Positions 1 to 6,300 of a stretch of 11,116 nucleotides of DNA are shown here, one piece after another. How positions within the stretch are numbered: the stretch's first letter is position 1; every line of letters starts with the position of its first letter. Below the pieces are notes generated by a model. It saw only the letters and a list, made by a program, of their open reading frames with translations, did not search any database and was not told where the DNA came from. Origin of the DNA: Terriglobia bacterium (lineage in GTDB: Bacteria; Acidobacteriota; Terriglobia; UBA7540); the NCBI GenBank assembly GCA_030040515.1, contig JASHTO010000719.1, positions 1-11,116 on the forward strand, written 5' to 3'. Both the position numbers and the translations under genes were made by a program.

Positions 1-3
1 GAA

Positions 4-34
4 GAAGCGGCGATAAATCGTCGCTTCGTTTTCT
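4..34 (+). terminator. Probable Rho-independent terminator of an upstream gene
   Basis: Bases 4-13 (GAAGCGGCGA) pair with 18-27, with one G-T wobble at 10/21, around a 4-base loop. The stem is followed by a short T-rich tract (GTTTTCT). This is the usual shape of an intrinsic terminator reading to the right, so a plus-strand gene probably ends just left of the window. The T tract is short, and the terminated gene is not visible. Confidence 0.5.
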
Positions 35-115
35 CCAACCGTCCCCCGGAGGGCTCGGCGGCAGAAGCGAAGAGCGATCCATCACTGCCGCCCCCCTTGC
101 GGAGGAAGAGCGAAT

Positions 116-634
116 ATGTCATTTCTCGATTGGGTCACGGGAAAGATCACGTGCCCGCGCTGCGGAACGAGTGGAGCGAAGGAAATCAACGGCGCCATCT
201 GCTGCCCCAATCCCACCTGCGCTTACTTCAGCAAAACCATGGGAAAGAGTGATGCGGGTGCGCCGACGGCCTCAATCACCCTGAGTCAGCGGGCCGAGAC
301 GGATGCCGTCAGTGGCCCGGTTCCCGCGGGATCATTTGCCATTCGCTACCGCAACTTCCGCGGGCAGGAAAAGTCCTTCGTGGCGGAAGCGGCATCCGCC
401 TGCCGCTTGAAAAACCACATCAATGTGAAGGTAGCGCCCCAAGGCGTGCGCATTATGCTCGCGCGCGAACGCATCTTGAACCTGAGTGAGGTGGAGGCGG
501 CGTTTCCGCAGCGAGTTGCCCCGGGGCAGGAATGGCCCAGCGCAAGTGAGCGGCGGGTACTGAATTACCACAAGGCGCGGGGGAGCACCTCGCCGTGTTA
601 CCAGAAAGTCCGCGCCAAGTATCCCGATTGGTAG
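116..634 (+). CDS. Hypothetical protein with N-terminal zinc ribbon
   Basis: This is a 172-residue protein of unknown function. The ATG at 116 follows a strong Shine-Dalgarno (GGAGGAAG, 101-108). Residues 13-35 form a probable zinc ribbon: C13-x2-C16, then C29/C30 and C35 in an ICCPNPTC context. Residues of about 40-65 are polar and linker-like. Residues of about 70-130 are predicted beta-rich (IRYRNFRGQEKSF, then RIMLARERILNLSEVE). The C-terminus (about 140-172) is a basic segment with RVLNYHKARG and KVRAKYPDW, which looks like a separate conserved motif. There is no signal peptide or membrane segment, so it is probably cytoplasmic. The zinc ribbon plus basic tail suggests nucleic-acid or protein binding, but that is inference only. 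It stands alone, with a terminator upstream and a convergent gpsA 26 nt downstream. That it is a real gene is likely; its function is unknown. Confidence 0.8.
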   Translation: MSFLDWVTGKITCPRCGTSGAKEINGAICCPNPTCAYFSKTMGKSDAGAPTASITLSQRAETDAVSGPVPAGSFAIRYRNFRGQEKSFVAEAASACRLKNHINVKVAPQGVRIMLARERILNLSEVEAAFPQRVAPGQEWPSASERRVLNYHKARGSTSPCYQKVRAKYPDW

Positions 635-660
635 ACGCGGCGCAGCCGGCCGGCGAAAAC

Positions 661-1656
661 CTATTCCGCCTTCAGCGATCTCTCCATCAATTCGCGAATG
701 GCTTCACGGGGCGAAACTTCCCCCTCCAGAATTCTGTGAACCTGCCGGGTGATGGGCATTTCCACCTGCATTTTCCTGGCCAGGGCGACGGTGGCGGCGG
801 TGGTCTTCACCCCCTCGGCGACCATGCGCATGGAGTCGACAATTTCCGCAAGCTTTCGGCCCTTGCCGAGTTCTACACCTACGGTGCGATTGCGGCTGAG
901 GTCGCCGGTGCAGGTCAGAACCAGGTCGCCCATTCCGGCGAGGCCCGCCAGGGTTTCACGCTTGCCTCCACACGCGCAGGCGAGCCGGGTCATTTCCGCG
1001 AGTCCGCGCGTGATGAGCGCCGCCGTGGGATTGTGCCCGAGCCCGAGGCCTTCAACGACTCCGGCGGCAACGGCAATGACGTTTTTCACCGCGCCGCCCA
1101 ATTCCACACCCACCACATCGCTCGAGGTGTAGAGACGCAGAGCCGGCGAAGCAAATTCGCGCTGCACCTGCTGCGCGACGGCAAGATCGTCCGAGGCCAC
1201 GACCACGGCGGTGGGTTCGCCGCGCAAAACTTCGCGGGCAAAGCTCGGGCCGGAAAGCGCGCACAACCGGGGAACGAACGATTTGCCCACTTCGCTGCGG
1301 ATGACTTCGCTCATGCGCATCAAGCGGTCGGTGTCCAGGCCCTTCGTGGCGCTGACAAAAATCATTTCGGGGCGAAGGTGGGGCAGCATTTGCCGGCACA
1401 GCGCCGCACACACGTGCGAAGGCATGACCATGAGTACGATTTCAGCCCTTGCGAGCGCCTCGCGCAGCTCTCCGGTGGCGGAGAGATTCGCCGGAAGCTT
1501 GATGCCAGGCACAAAAAGTTCGTTTTCGTGGCGCGCGCGAATGCTCTCCACCACTTCAGACTCATAGGCCCAAAGTGTGACGGTGTGGCCCAACTGCGCC
1601 AGCGTCGCCGCAAGCGCCGTACCCCAGTTGCCCGCGCCGATTGTCGTGATCTTCAT
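661..1656 (-). CDS. gpsA: Glycerol-3-phosphate dehydrogenase [NAD(P)+]
   Basis: GpsA reduces dihydroxyacetone phosphate to sn-glycerol-3-phosphate, the backbone for membrane phospholipids, in the cytoplasm. The 331-residue length is normal for the family. The N-terminal Rossmann fold shows GAGNWG at residues 7-12. SATKGL (about 102-107, K105) and LSGPSFAREV (134-143) are family signatures. The catalytic lysine is K191 in GGAVKN, and the C-terminal helical domain contains the GMGDLVLTC and SRNRTVG motifs. I chose the ATG at 1656: a TTG one codon upstream is possible, but AGGA lies 9 nt before the ATG. plsY ends 30 nt upstream on the same strand, so the two are probably co-transcribed. That makes sense because PlsY uses the GpsA product. 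No truncation or odd residue was seen. Confidence 0.97.
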   Translation of the reverse strand: MKITTIGAGNWGTALAATLAQLGHTVTLWAYESEVVESIRARHENELFVPGIKLPANLSATGELREALARAEIVLMVMPSHVCAALCRQMLPHLRPEMIFVSATKGLDTDRLMRMSEVIRSEVGKSFVPRLCALSGPSFAREVLRGEPTAVVVASDDLAVAQQVQREFASPALRLYTSSDVVGVELGGAVKNVIAVAAGVVEGLGLGHNPTAALITRGLAEMTRLACACGGKRETLAGLAGMGDLVLTCTGDLSRNRTVGVELGKGRKLAEIVDSMRMVAEGVKTTAATVALARKMQVEMPITRQVHRILEGEVSPREAIRELMERSLKAE

Positions 1657-1686
1657 CAAAATCTGTCCTGAGTTAAGGGCAAATGA

Positions 1687-2319
1687 CTATTGACTTGTTT
1701 TCTTTTTCCCAACTTTGTTTTCCGTCCCTTTCAGAAGCCTTCCGATATTCCCGTGATGCATCGTGATGATGAGCAGCGCGCTACCGGCGGCCCCCAGCAC
1801 GATGGGGAGGGGCGGCCGGCGCATAAAATAAACCAGCAGGGGAAAGGTCGCCGTGGCAATGAGGGAGCCGAGCGAAATGTAACGCGTGGCCGCCACAATG
1901 ACGGCGAAAATTACCAACACCAGCAGAACCTGTAGCGGCGCGAGGGCAATAAACACTCCCACGCCCGTGGCCACTCCTTTGCCGCCACGAAATTTTAGCC
2001 AGACGGAGAAGCAGTGGCCCAGAATCGCGCACACGGATGCGGCAGCAATCCAGCGCGGGTCGCCGGTCAGCGAAATCCAATTCGGGCTCGTTGATGTCAG
2101 GCGGGAGGCAAGCAGCACCGCGAAGATACCTTTTCCCAAATCGAGAATGAAAGTGGCGATAAAGCCCACAATGCCGAGGTTGCGCATGACGTTGGTGGCT
2201 CCGATGGAGCCGCTTCCTGTGGTGCGAACGTCCACTCCCTTCTGCCATCGGACAATGAGAAACCCGAAGGGAATTGACCCGAGCAGGTAGGCGAGGATCG
2301 GTGTGGTGGCGGCAATCAT
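1687..2319 (-). CDS. plsY: Acyl-phosphate:glycerol-3-phosphate acyltransferase
   Basis: PlsY is an integral membrane enzyme that transfers a fatty acyl group from acyl-phosphate to position 1 of glycerol-3-phosphate, giving lysophosphatidic acid. The protein is 210 residues from the ATG at 2319. The family motifs are all present: GSIPFGF (14-20), the glycine-rich GSGSIGATNVMRN (35-47), FRGGKGVATG (110-119) and a C-terminal NIGRLLKGTENKVG. Hydrophobic segments match the multi-spanning topology, and the tail is lysine-rich. A TTG at 2328 could extend it by three residues, but the ATG is preferred. No clear Shine-Dalgarno is visible before it. It sits 30 nt upstream of gpsA, its substrate supplier. 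It is separated from thpR by a 245-nt repeat-filled gap, so plsY-gpsA may be a separate transcription unit. Confidence 0.96.
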   Translation of the reverse strand: MIAATTPILAYLLGSIPFGFLIVRWQKGVDVRTTGSGSIGATNVMRNLGIVGFIATFILDLGKGIFAVLLASRLTSTSPNWISLTGDPRWIAAASVCAILGHCFSVWLKFRGGKGVATGVGVFIALAPLQVLLVLVIFAVIVAATRYISLGSLIATATFPLLVYFMRRPPLPIVLGAAGSALLIITMHHGNIGRLLKGTENKVGKKKTSQ

Positions 2320-2320
2320 A

Positions 2321-2348
2321 AGAGACAAGTCGGCAGTCGTCAGTTCAT
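2321..2348. repeat. Heptad-periodic island upstream of plsY
   Basis: Four consecutive 7-mers, AGAGACA, AGTCGGC, AGTCGTC and AGTTCAT, repeat at exact 7-base spacing with related sequence. This belongs to the same style of quasi-periodic intergenic sequence seen at several other places in the window. It lies immediately upstream of the plsY start. Confidence 0.5.
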
Positions 2349-2361
2349 CCGTTGGGTAATC

Positions 2362-2405
2362 CCCCGGCTCTACCGGGGAGACAGCCGGAGTTTGACAGTT
2401 CCGGC
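2362..2405. repeat. Two adjacent stem-loops between thpR and plsY
   Basis: The first hairpin pairs CCCCGG (2362-2367) with CCGGGG (2373-2378) around a 5-nt loop. The second pairs GCCGGA (2384-2389) with TCCGGC (2400-2405). The first hairpin and its flanks resemble a hairpin at 9588-9604, so it may belong to a dispersed repeat family. Neither has a T tract on either strand, so they are not classical intrinsic terminators. Confidence 0.55.
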
Positions 2406-2435
2406 AATTCGCAAATCGCGGGCGATATTTGAGAG

Positions 2436-2520
2436 ACCCCTCACCCGATCACCCCTTCTCCCCTCTTCCCTCTCCCCTGGGGAGAGGGAAGAGGGGAGAA
2501 GGGGTGATCGGGTGAGGGGT
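2436..2520. repeat. 85-nt perfect palindrome (42-bp arms, 1-nt centre)
   Basis: Bases 2436-2477 are the exact reverse complement of 2479-2520, with a single T at 2478 as centre. I checked the pairing base by base and found no mismatch. One arm is C-rich pyrimidine with a GATCA patch, the other is its complement. It lies 44 nt downstream of the thpR stop and 116 nt upstream of the plsY start. As RNA it would form a very stable hairpin. As DNA it could extrude a cruciform or mark a recombination or inverted-duplication event. There is no T tract, so simple intrinsic termination is unlikely, but processing or attenuation between thpR and plsY-gpsA is possible. Confidence 0.9.
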
Positions 2521-2525
2521 TACTA

Positions 2526-2546
2526 TTGGACAGTGGTCCGTGGACA
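2526..2546. repeat. Heptad-periodic island downstream of thpR
   Basis: Three 7-mers, TTGGACA, GTGGTCC and GTGGACA, follow one another at exact 7-base spacing between the palindrome and the thpR stop codon. The style matches the other heptad islands in this window. Confidence 0.45.
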
Positions 2547-2564
2547 AACCCTAACCGAAAGACA

Positions 2565-3134
2565 CTAGCCACGATTCATAATCTTCGCAAGCTGGAAACT
2601 CATCACTTTTCCGTACTGCGCGCCGTGCGCTGATAGTTTACTTTCAAAAAGGAAAAATTCCGAGACTTCAAACTTGCCGAATAATGATGCAGCGGCTGCC
2701 GCGACTGCCGATGAAAGTTCTGGCTGTGGCCGTGGGTCCTTGAATCTCGCCAGAGTGAGATGAGGGGAGAAGCCGCGTTCTTCGCGCGCAAAACCGAGCT
2801 TTTCCATTTGCGTTTCAATACTCGCGGCAAGTTCAGTAAGGGCGTGAGACGCAGCCACGCCGGTCCAGAAAACCCGAGGGCGTTTGGCACTGGGAAAAAA
2901 TCCGAAGCCGGCGATTTCCACGGAAAACGGCGCAAAGGAGCCTGCTTTCAACAGTACCTCGCTCACCTGGGCAACCTGCGCGCCGGAGATTTCGCCCAGG
3001 AACTTGAGGGTAAGGTGAATGCCCTCAGGCCGCGTCCAGCGCGCATCGGAGCAAAGGCCGCGGAATGATTCCTGCGCCTTCGCCAACGCGGCACGAACCG
3101 GATCAGGAAGATCAATGGCAATGAAGGTGCGCAT
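2565..3134 (-). CDS. thpR: RNA 2',3'-cyclic phosphodiesterase (2H family)
   Basis: ThpR belongs to the LigT-like 2H phosphoesterases, which open 2',3'-cyclic phosphates at RNA ends to 2'-phosphates; the family was first named for 2'-5' RNA ligation. The protein is 189 residues, the normal family length. It opens with MRTFIAIDLP, typical of the family. Both catalytic HxT motifs are present: H40-L-T42 (GIHLTLKFLG) and H125-L-T127 (SPHLTLARF). The reading frame stays open further upstream, but that part would run into cinA and is not family-like, so the ATG at 3134 is the start. No clear Shine-Dalgarno precedes it. It lies 55 nt downstream of cinA in the same direction, and the palindrome follows its stop. 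Confidence 0.93.
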   Translation of the reverse strand: MRTFIAIDLPDPVRAALAKAQESFRGLCSDARWTRPEGIHLTLKFLGEISGAQVAQVSEVLLKAGSFAPFSVEIAGFGFFPSAKRPRVFWTGVAASHALTELAASIETQMEKLGFAREERGFSPHLTLARFKDPRPQPELSSAVAAAAASLFGKFEVSEFFLFESKLSAHGAQYGKVMSFQLAKIMNRG

Positions 3135-3161
3135 GGTGGACGGGGATGGTCTTGGAAACTT

Positions 3162-3203
3162 CGAATGCGGATGCCAGATTTCTGATTGTTTAATCCCGAA
3201 TCC
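3162..3203. repeat. Heptad-periodic island covering the cinA stop codon
   Basis: Six consecutive 7-mers, CGAATGC, GGATGCC, AGATTTC, TGATTGT, TTAATCC and CGAATCC, keep an AT or GAT core at near-constant 7-base spacing. The island fills much of the gap between thpR and cinA. It continues through the cinA stop (3190-3192) into the last codons, so the extreme cinA C-terminus appears to be encoded by it. Confidence 0.45.
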
Positions 3204-4425
3204 TTCGCCGAACCATTTCCAGCGCCATTTGCGAGGCCCACAGGCGGATGCGGTCGCGGGTGCCGGGAAAGTGAAACTCGCGGACCTGTGTTCCGCGCTC
3301 ATCGGCGAGTGCGATGAACACCAATCCCACGGGTTTCGCGTCGGTTCCGCCGGTAGGACCGGCAATTCCCGTGATCCCCACCCCGATGGAAGCGCCGGCG
3401 CGGACTCGCACACCTTCCGCCAGCACCTGAGCGACGGGTTTGGAGACGGCGCCGTGCGTCTCGATCAGCTCCGCCGGAACGCCGGCCCATCGCCTCTTCA
3501 TTTCGTTGGTGTAGCAAACCGCGCCGCCGAGAAAATAGCTGGAGCTTCCGGGAACGCGAGTCAGGCGTTCGGCCAGCAGGCCACCCGTGCAGCTTTCCGC
3601 CACCGCCACGGTTTTTTGCCGCATCACCAGATACATTCCCACGACTTCTTCGAGGCTTTCACCTTTGGTGGAATAAACATGGTCGCCGAGGGTCAACTCG
3701 ATTTTGTCACCGAGCTCGGCCAGCAGGGCTTCGGCTTCCGCTTCGGTAGCCGCGCGGGCGCGCAAGTGGACTTCAATAGTTCCGGAGGCCGCGAGAATCG
3801 TGGTGGCGGGATTGGCGTAGGGCCGGTAAAGGGGCGCGATGAGCGAGTCCACCTCGGATTCCGGCAAACCCACAACTTTGTAAACGCGCGTGCGGAGGGG
3901 AGCGCCGGAAACCATACGCGCAAGCCGGGGAACGCAGGCAGTGTCAAACAACGGTTCGAGCTCGCGCGGCGGGCCGGGCAGCAACACCAGAATCGCGTCC
4001 TTTTCCTTAATCCAGATTCCCGGCGCCGTGCCGTTGCGGTTCTCCAGCCATTCGGCGCCCTCGGGCACCTGGGCCTGCCGCAGATTGTTCTCGGGCATGG
4101 CGCGGCCCAGGCGCGAGTAGCGTTCCTCGATGTTCTTGCGCACTTCCGGGACTTCCTGCAGCCGGCGTTCCAGCAATTCCGCCACAACGTCGCGCGTCAA
4201 GTCGTCGTCGGTGGGGCCGAGTCCGCCGGTGAGAATGATGAGCTGCGAGCGCGACAAAGCCGTGCGCAGCATCAAGGAAAGATCGTCCCGCGAATCTCCC
4301 ACGATGGATTTGAATCGCACCAGGATTCCCAATTGATTGAGTTTTCCAGTGAGGAAAAGGGAATTCGTGTCGGTGTATTGCGGCGTGAGAAGTTCAGACC
4401 CGACGGCAATGATTTCGGCATTCAT
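3190..4425 (-). CDS. cinA: CinA-like protein with nicotinamide-nucleotide amidase domain
   Basis: This is a full-length two-domain CinA of 411 residues. The N-terminal MoCF-biosynthesis-like domain (about 1-170; COG1058 type) starts MNAEIIAVGSELL and carries GGLGPTDDD (67-75) and PGPPREL (150-156). In characterised homologues this domain acts as an ADP-ribose pyrophosphatase. The C-terminal PncC-type domain (about 260-411) carries AESCTGG (276-282) and TGIAGPTGGT (352-361), the signature of NMN deamidases that convert nicotinamide mononucleotide to nicotinate mononucleotide in NAD recycling. I chose the ATG at 4425; a TTG seven codons earlier is possible. GGCGGA lies 10 nt before the ATG. It sits 81 nt after the NHL-repeat gene and 55 nt before thpR. 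A link to DNA uptake, the origin of the gene name, is not suggested by the context. Confidence 0.95.
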   Translation of the reverse strand: MNAEIIAVGSELLTPQYTDTNSLFLTGKLNQLGILVRFKSIVGDSRDDLSLMLRTALSRSQLIILTGGLGPTDDDLTRDVVAELLERRLQEVPEVRKNIEERYSRLGRAMPENNLRQAQVPEGAEWLENRNGTAPGIWIKEKDAILVLLPGPPRELEPLFDTACVPRLARMVSGAPLRTRVYKVVGLPESEVDSLIAPLYRPYANPATTILAASGTIEVHLRARAATEAEAEALLAELGDKIELTLGDHVYSTKGESLEEVVGMYLVMRQKTVAVAESCTGGLLAERLTRVPGSSSYFLGGAVCYTNEMKRRWAGVPAELIETHGAVSKPVAQVLAEGVRVRAGASIGVGITGIAGPTGGTDAKPVGLVFIALADERGTQVREFHFPGTRDRIRLWASQMALEMVRRRIRD

Positions 4426-4506
4426 GGTTGAACAATCCGCCGGCAATCGAGTCGGGCGGTCCAGCCGAATTCCCGCGCGCAGGGTTAACTGCTCTCGAAC
4501 TGTGAT

Positions 4507-5628
4507 CTACTTCCCCAGCGGCAACCCCTCGACGCCCAGAGGAAGATCGACCAAGGTGCCGTTGGTGGCGAGAATCATGGATCCCGCTCGGCCGAAAGCG
4601 AGGCCGACCAGGTCATATCCGGACACAACCAGCTCCGCCTTGGCGTCCGGGGTCAAGCGCACCACGCCCTGCCGGCCTGCCAGCGAAGCCGCCACGTAGA
4701 GATTGCCGTTCACGTCGAAAGCCAGGCCCTGAGGTCGTCCCAGGCCGCGATAAAAAGATGTCACGTTGCCCGCAGGAGAAACGCGCAGCACGTGGTCAAA
4801 GCTGGAAGTTGTCGGCCCGGTGACAAACAGATCGCCGTCGGGACCAAAAGCCAGGTGGTAAGCCGCCACGCTCGGCTCGATGGTGGCAAAAACAAAGATC
4901 TGGCGGTCCGGGGCGATCTTGAAGATTGTCCCCGTGCGGTCGCCCACGTAGAGATTGGCATGAGCGTCGAAAGCGATTCCCGTCGCCACGCCCATTCCCT
5001 GAGCGTAGGTGGAGCGTTCTCCGTGGGGCGCCACCTTGTAGATCGACCCTTCCATGCGGCTCGAGACATAAAGACTTCCTTCGTGGTCGAAGGCGATTCC
5101 CGTGGCGTTCATGACTTCGCTCAGGAAGGGATGCATGACCCGGCTTGTGTCGACTTTGAATACAGAAGTCGCCACCTTCTGCCCGCGCGTCCCGCTGAAA
5201 GTGGAGAAGATGTTGCCCTGCGAATCGAGGGCGGGATTGGCGACGGGATGCAAGTTTTCAGCGATCGTTCTGCCCACTACCACGGAGGTCGGTCCGCTCG
5301 ATCCGGCGGGCGTCTCAACGGTGAAGTTTTTGCTGAAGACGTCGTCGGGGACGCGAACGATCAGACGATCGGGTGAGCTTAATAGCAAGCCGCCGGGCTG
5401 GTCGCCAAATCGCACCAGGGCGTGGCGGCCGTTCTCCGCCAGGCCCGTGCCACGCACCACAATTTCTCCACCGGGAATTGCCGCGTGGGGATTGACGTCG
5501 GTGATTTGCGGGCGCTTCTTGCTGAGCAGCGACGTTGGTCCCACCGAGGGGCTCAGCTTTCTGGCTCCCTTTTCTGCGGTCTTCTCCGCAGGCGCCTCAG
5601 GCTTTTCGGTTTTTCTCCATAAGCTCAT
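4507..5628 (-). CDS. TIG/IPT-domain plus NHL-type beta-propeller protein
   Basis: This is a 373-residue protein of unknown function. Residues 1-38 are charged and low-complexity (EKPEAPAEKTAEKG). Residues of about 39-118 look like an Ig-like TIG/IPT domain (ITDVNPHAAIPGGEIVVRGTG). Residues of about 125-360 form repeated units of about 45 residues with ATGIAFDxxGxLYV, twice closely conserved (176-188 and 216-228), then LAFGPDGDLFV and GLAFDVNGNLYV. This is the pattern of an NHL or SMP-30-like six-bladed propeller. There is no signal peptide or membrane helix, so a cytoplasmic location is implied although most propellers of this kind are exported. The ATG at 5628 overlaps the pgpA stop as ATGA, which suggests translational coupling; an upstream start would run further into pgpA. 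Propellers of this sort usually bind ligands or proteins, and no catalytic residues could be assigned. Confidence 0.85.
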   Translation of the reverse strand: MSLWRKTEKPEAPAEKTAEKGARKLSPSVGPTSLLSKKRPQITDVNPHAAIPGGEIVVRGTGLAENGRHALVRFGDQPGGLLLSSPDRLIVRVPDDVFSKNFTVETPAGSSGPTSVVVGRTIAENLHPVANPALDSQGNIFSTFSGTRGQKVATSVFKVDTSRVMHPFLSEVMNATGIAFDHEGSLYVSSRMEGSIYKVAPHGERSTYAQGMGVATGIAFDAHANLYVGDRTGTIFKIAPDRQIFVFATIEPSVAAYHLAFGPDGDLFVTGPTTSSFDHVLRVSPAGNVTSFYRGLGRPQGLAFDVNGNLYVAASLAGRQGVVRLTPDAKAELVVSGYDLVGLAFGRAGSMILATNGTLVDLPLGVEGLPLGK

Positions 5629-6107
5629 CGAATGACCAATCCCGCCCCAAACAACACGCACAGGCTGTAAGCCCCGGCCACAACGTCATCTAACATAATA
5701 CCCCAGCCGCGCGGAATTCGCTCAGCTTGTCGAGCCGGAAAGGGCTTGACGACGTCAAAAGCACGGAACAGTAGAAACCCGGCCAGCAGCCACTTCCAGT
5801 TCGAGTGGGGAAGCAGCAGGAAGGTGACCATCTGGCCGACCACTTCATCCACCACCACCGCGCCGGGATCCGTCTTGCCGAAAAATTCTTCCGCTTCGCC
5901 TGCCGCCCAGATGCCGAGTACACAAAGGACGGTCGTGGCCAATGCCAAAACAGCAATCGAATCCGTGCGTGACAGGTGCAATTGCGCGAGGACCACCACC
6001 ACGGCCACTCCCACCAGCGAACCGGCGGTTCCGGGAGCAATGGGGAAATAGCCGGTCCCACACGCCGTGGCAATCCAGATGGCCGGTCCCGCCCGCCTTT
6101 CAGTCAC
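5625..6107 (-). CDS. pgpA: Phosphatidylglycerophosphatase A
   Basis: PgpA is a membrane enzyme that removes the phosphate from phosphatidylglycerophosphate to give phosphatidylglycerol. The protein is 160 residues when started at the GTG at 6107, which fits the family length. An AAGGGGGAG Shine-Dalgarno sits just before that GTG, inside the end of yacG. The frame stays open to 6191, but that extra N-terminus is arginine-rich, overlaps yacG and does not look like the family. The motifs are GTGYFPIAPGTAGS (17-30), DPGAVVVDEVVGQ (80-92) and the C-terminal FRAFDVVKPFP and LDDVVAG segments, with the usual membrane helices between them. It overlaps yacG by 8 nt and the NHL gene by 4 nt, so it lies in the middle of a tightly coupled cluster. 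Confidence 0.94.
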   Translation of the reverse strand: MTERRAGPAIWIATACGTGYFPIAPGTAGSLVGVAVVVVLAQLHLSRTDSIAVLALATTVLCVLGIWAAGEAEEFFGKTDPGAVVVDEVVGQMVTFLLLPHSNWKWLLAGFLLFRAFDVVKPFPARQAERIPRGWGIMLDDVVAGAYSLCVLFGAGLVIR

Positions 6108-6291
6108 GCTCCCCCTTGGTGTTCGTGCTCGTGTCCTGCGCCGCGCTCTCGTCGAAAACTTCAACCGCCGCCACGCGGTAACGCTCTTCAAGCCAGTTAT
6201 CCAAATCGATCAGCTTGCACCGCTCGCTGCAAAAGGGGCGAAACGGATTTCCTTCCCACGATACCGTCTGCTTGCAGATGGGGCAGCGCAT
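6100..6291 (-). CDS. yacG: Zinc-ribbon DNA gyrase inhibitor YacG
   Basis: This is a 63-residue protein of the YacG family. In Escherichia coli the homologue binds GyrB and inhibits gyrase. The zinc site is C3-x2-C6 (CPIC) with C21-x3-C25 (CSERC), followed by the family segment LIDLDNWLEERYRV. The acidic, polar tail from about residue 42 is variable in the family. The ATG at 6291 lies 9 nt after the rimO stop, with a weak GAGCGG Shine-Dalgarno straddling the gap. The gene overlaps the start of pgpA by 8 nt. Its place between rimO and pgpA suggests constitutive housekeeping expression rather than a stress cassette. Length and cysteines are complete. Confidence 0.93.
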   Translation of the reverse strand: MRCPICKQTVSWEGNPFRPFCSERCKLIDLDNWLEERYRVAAVEVFDESAAQDTSTNTKGERD

Positions 6292-6300
6292 GATCGCCGC

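Noticed and set aside
635..660. Bidirectional terminator between the hypothetical gene and gpsA
   Set aside because: The 26-nt gap contains a short CCGGCCGG palindrome, but no adequate stem-loop or T tract is formed.
595..1671. Plus-strand open frame (358 codons) opposite gpsA
   Set aside because: gpsA on the other strand is unambiguous. This frame is low-complexity (FHLHFPGQGDGGGGG type) and has no ribosome site.
2436..2520. Rho-independent terminator for thpR
   Set aside because: The hairpin is far longer than usual and neither strand has a T tract after it, so I annotated it as a repeat. A role in processing or attenuation is still possible.
3135..3413. Upstream extension of thpR by 93 codons
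   Set aside because: It would overlap the cinA 3' end and cross a repeat island. The family N-terminus (MRTFIAIDL) begins exactly at 3134.
3019..4431. Long plus-strand open frame (470 codons) opposite cinA and thpR
   Set aside because: It is antisense to two genes with complete family motifs. The translation is rich in Arg, Gly, His and Phe with no recognisable fold, as expected for a shadow frame in GC-rich coding DNA.
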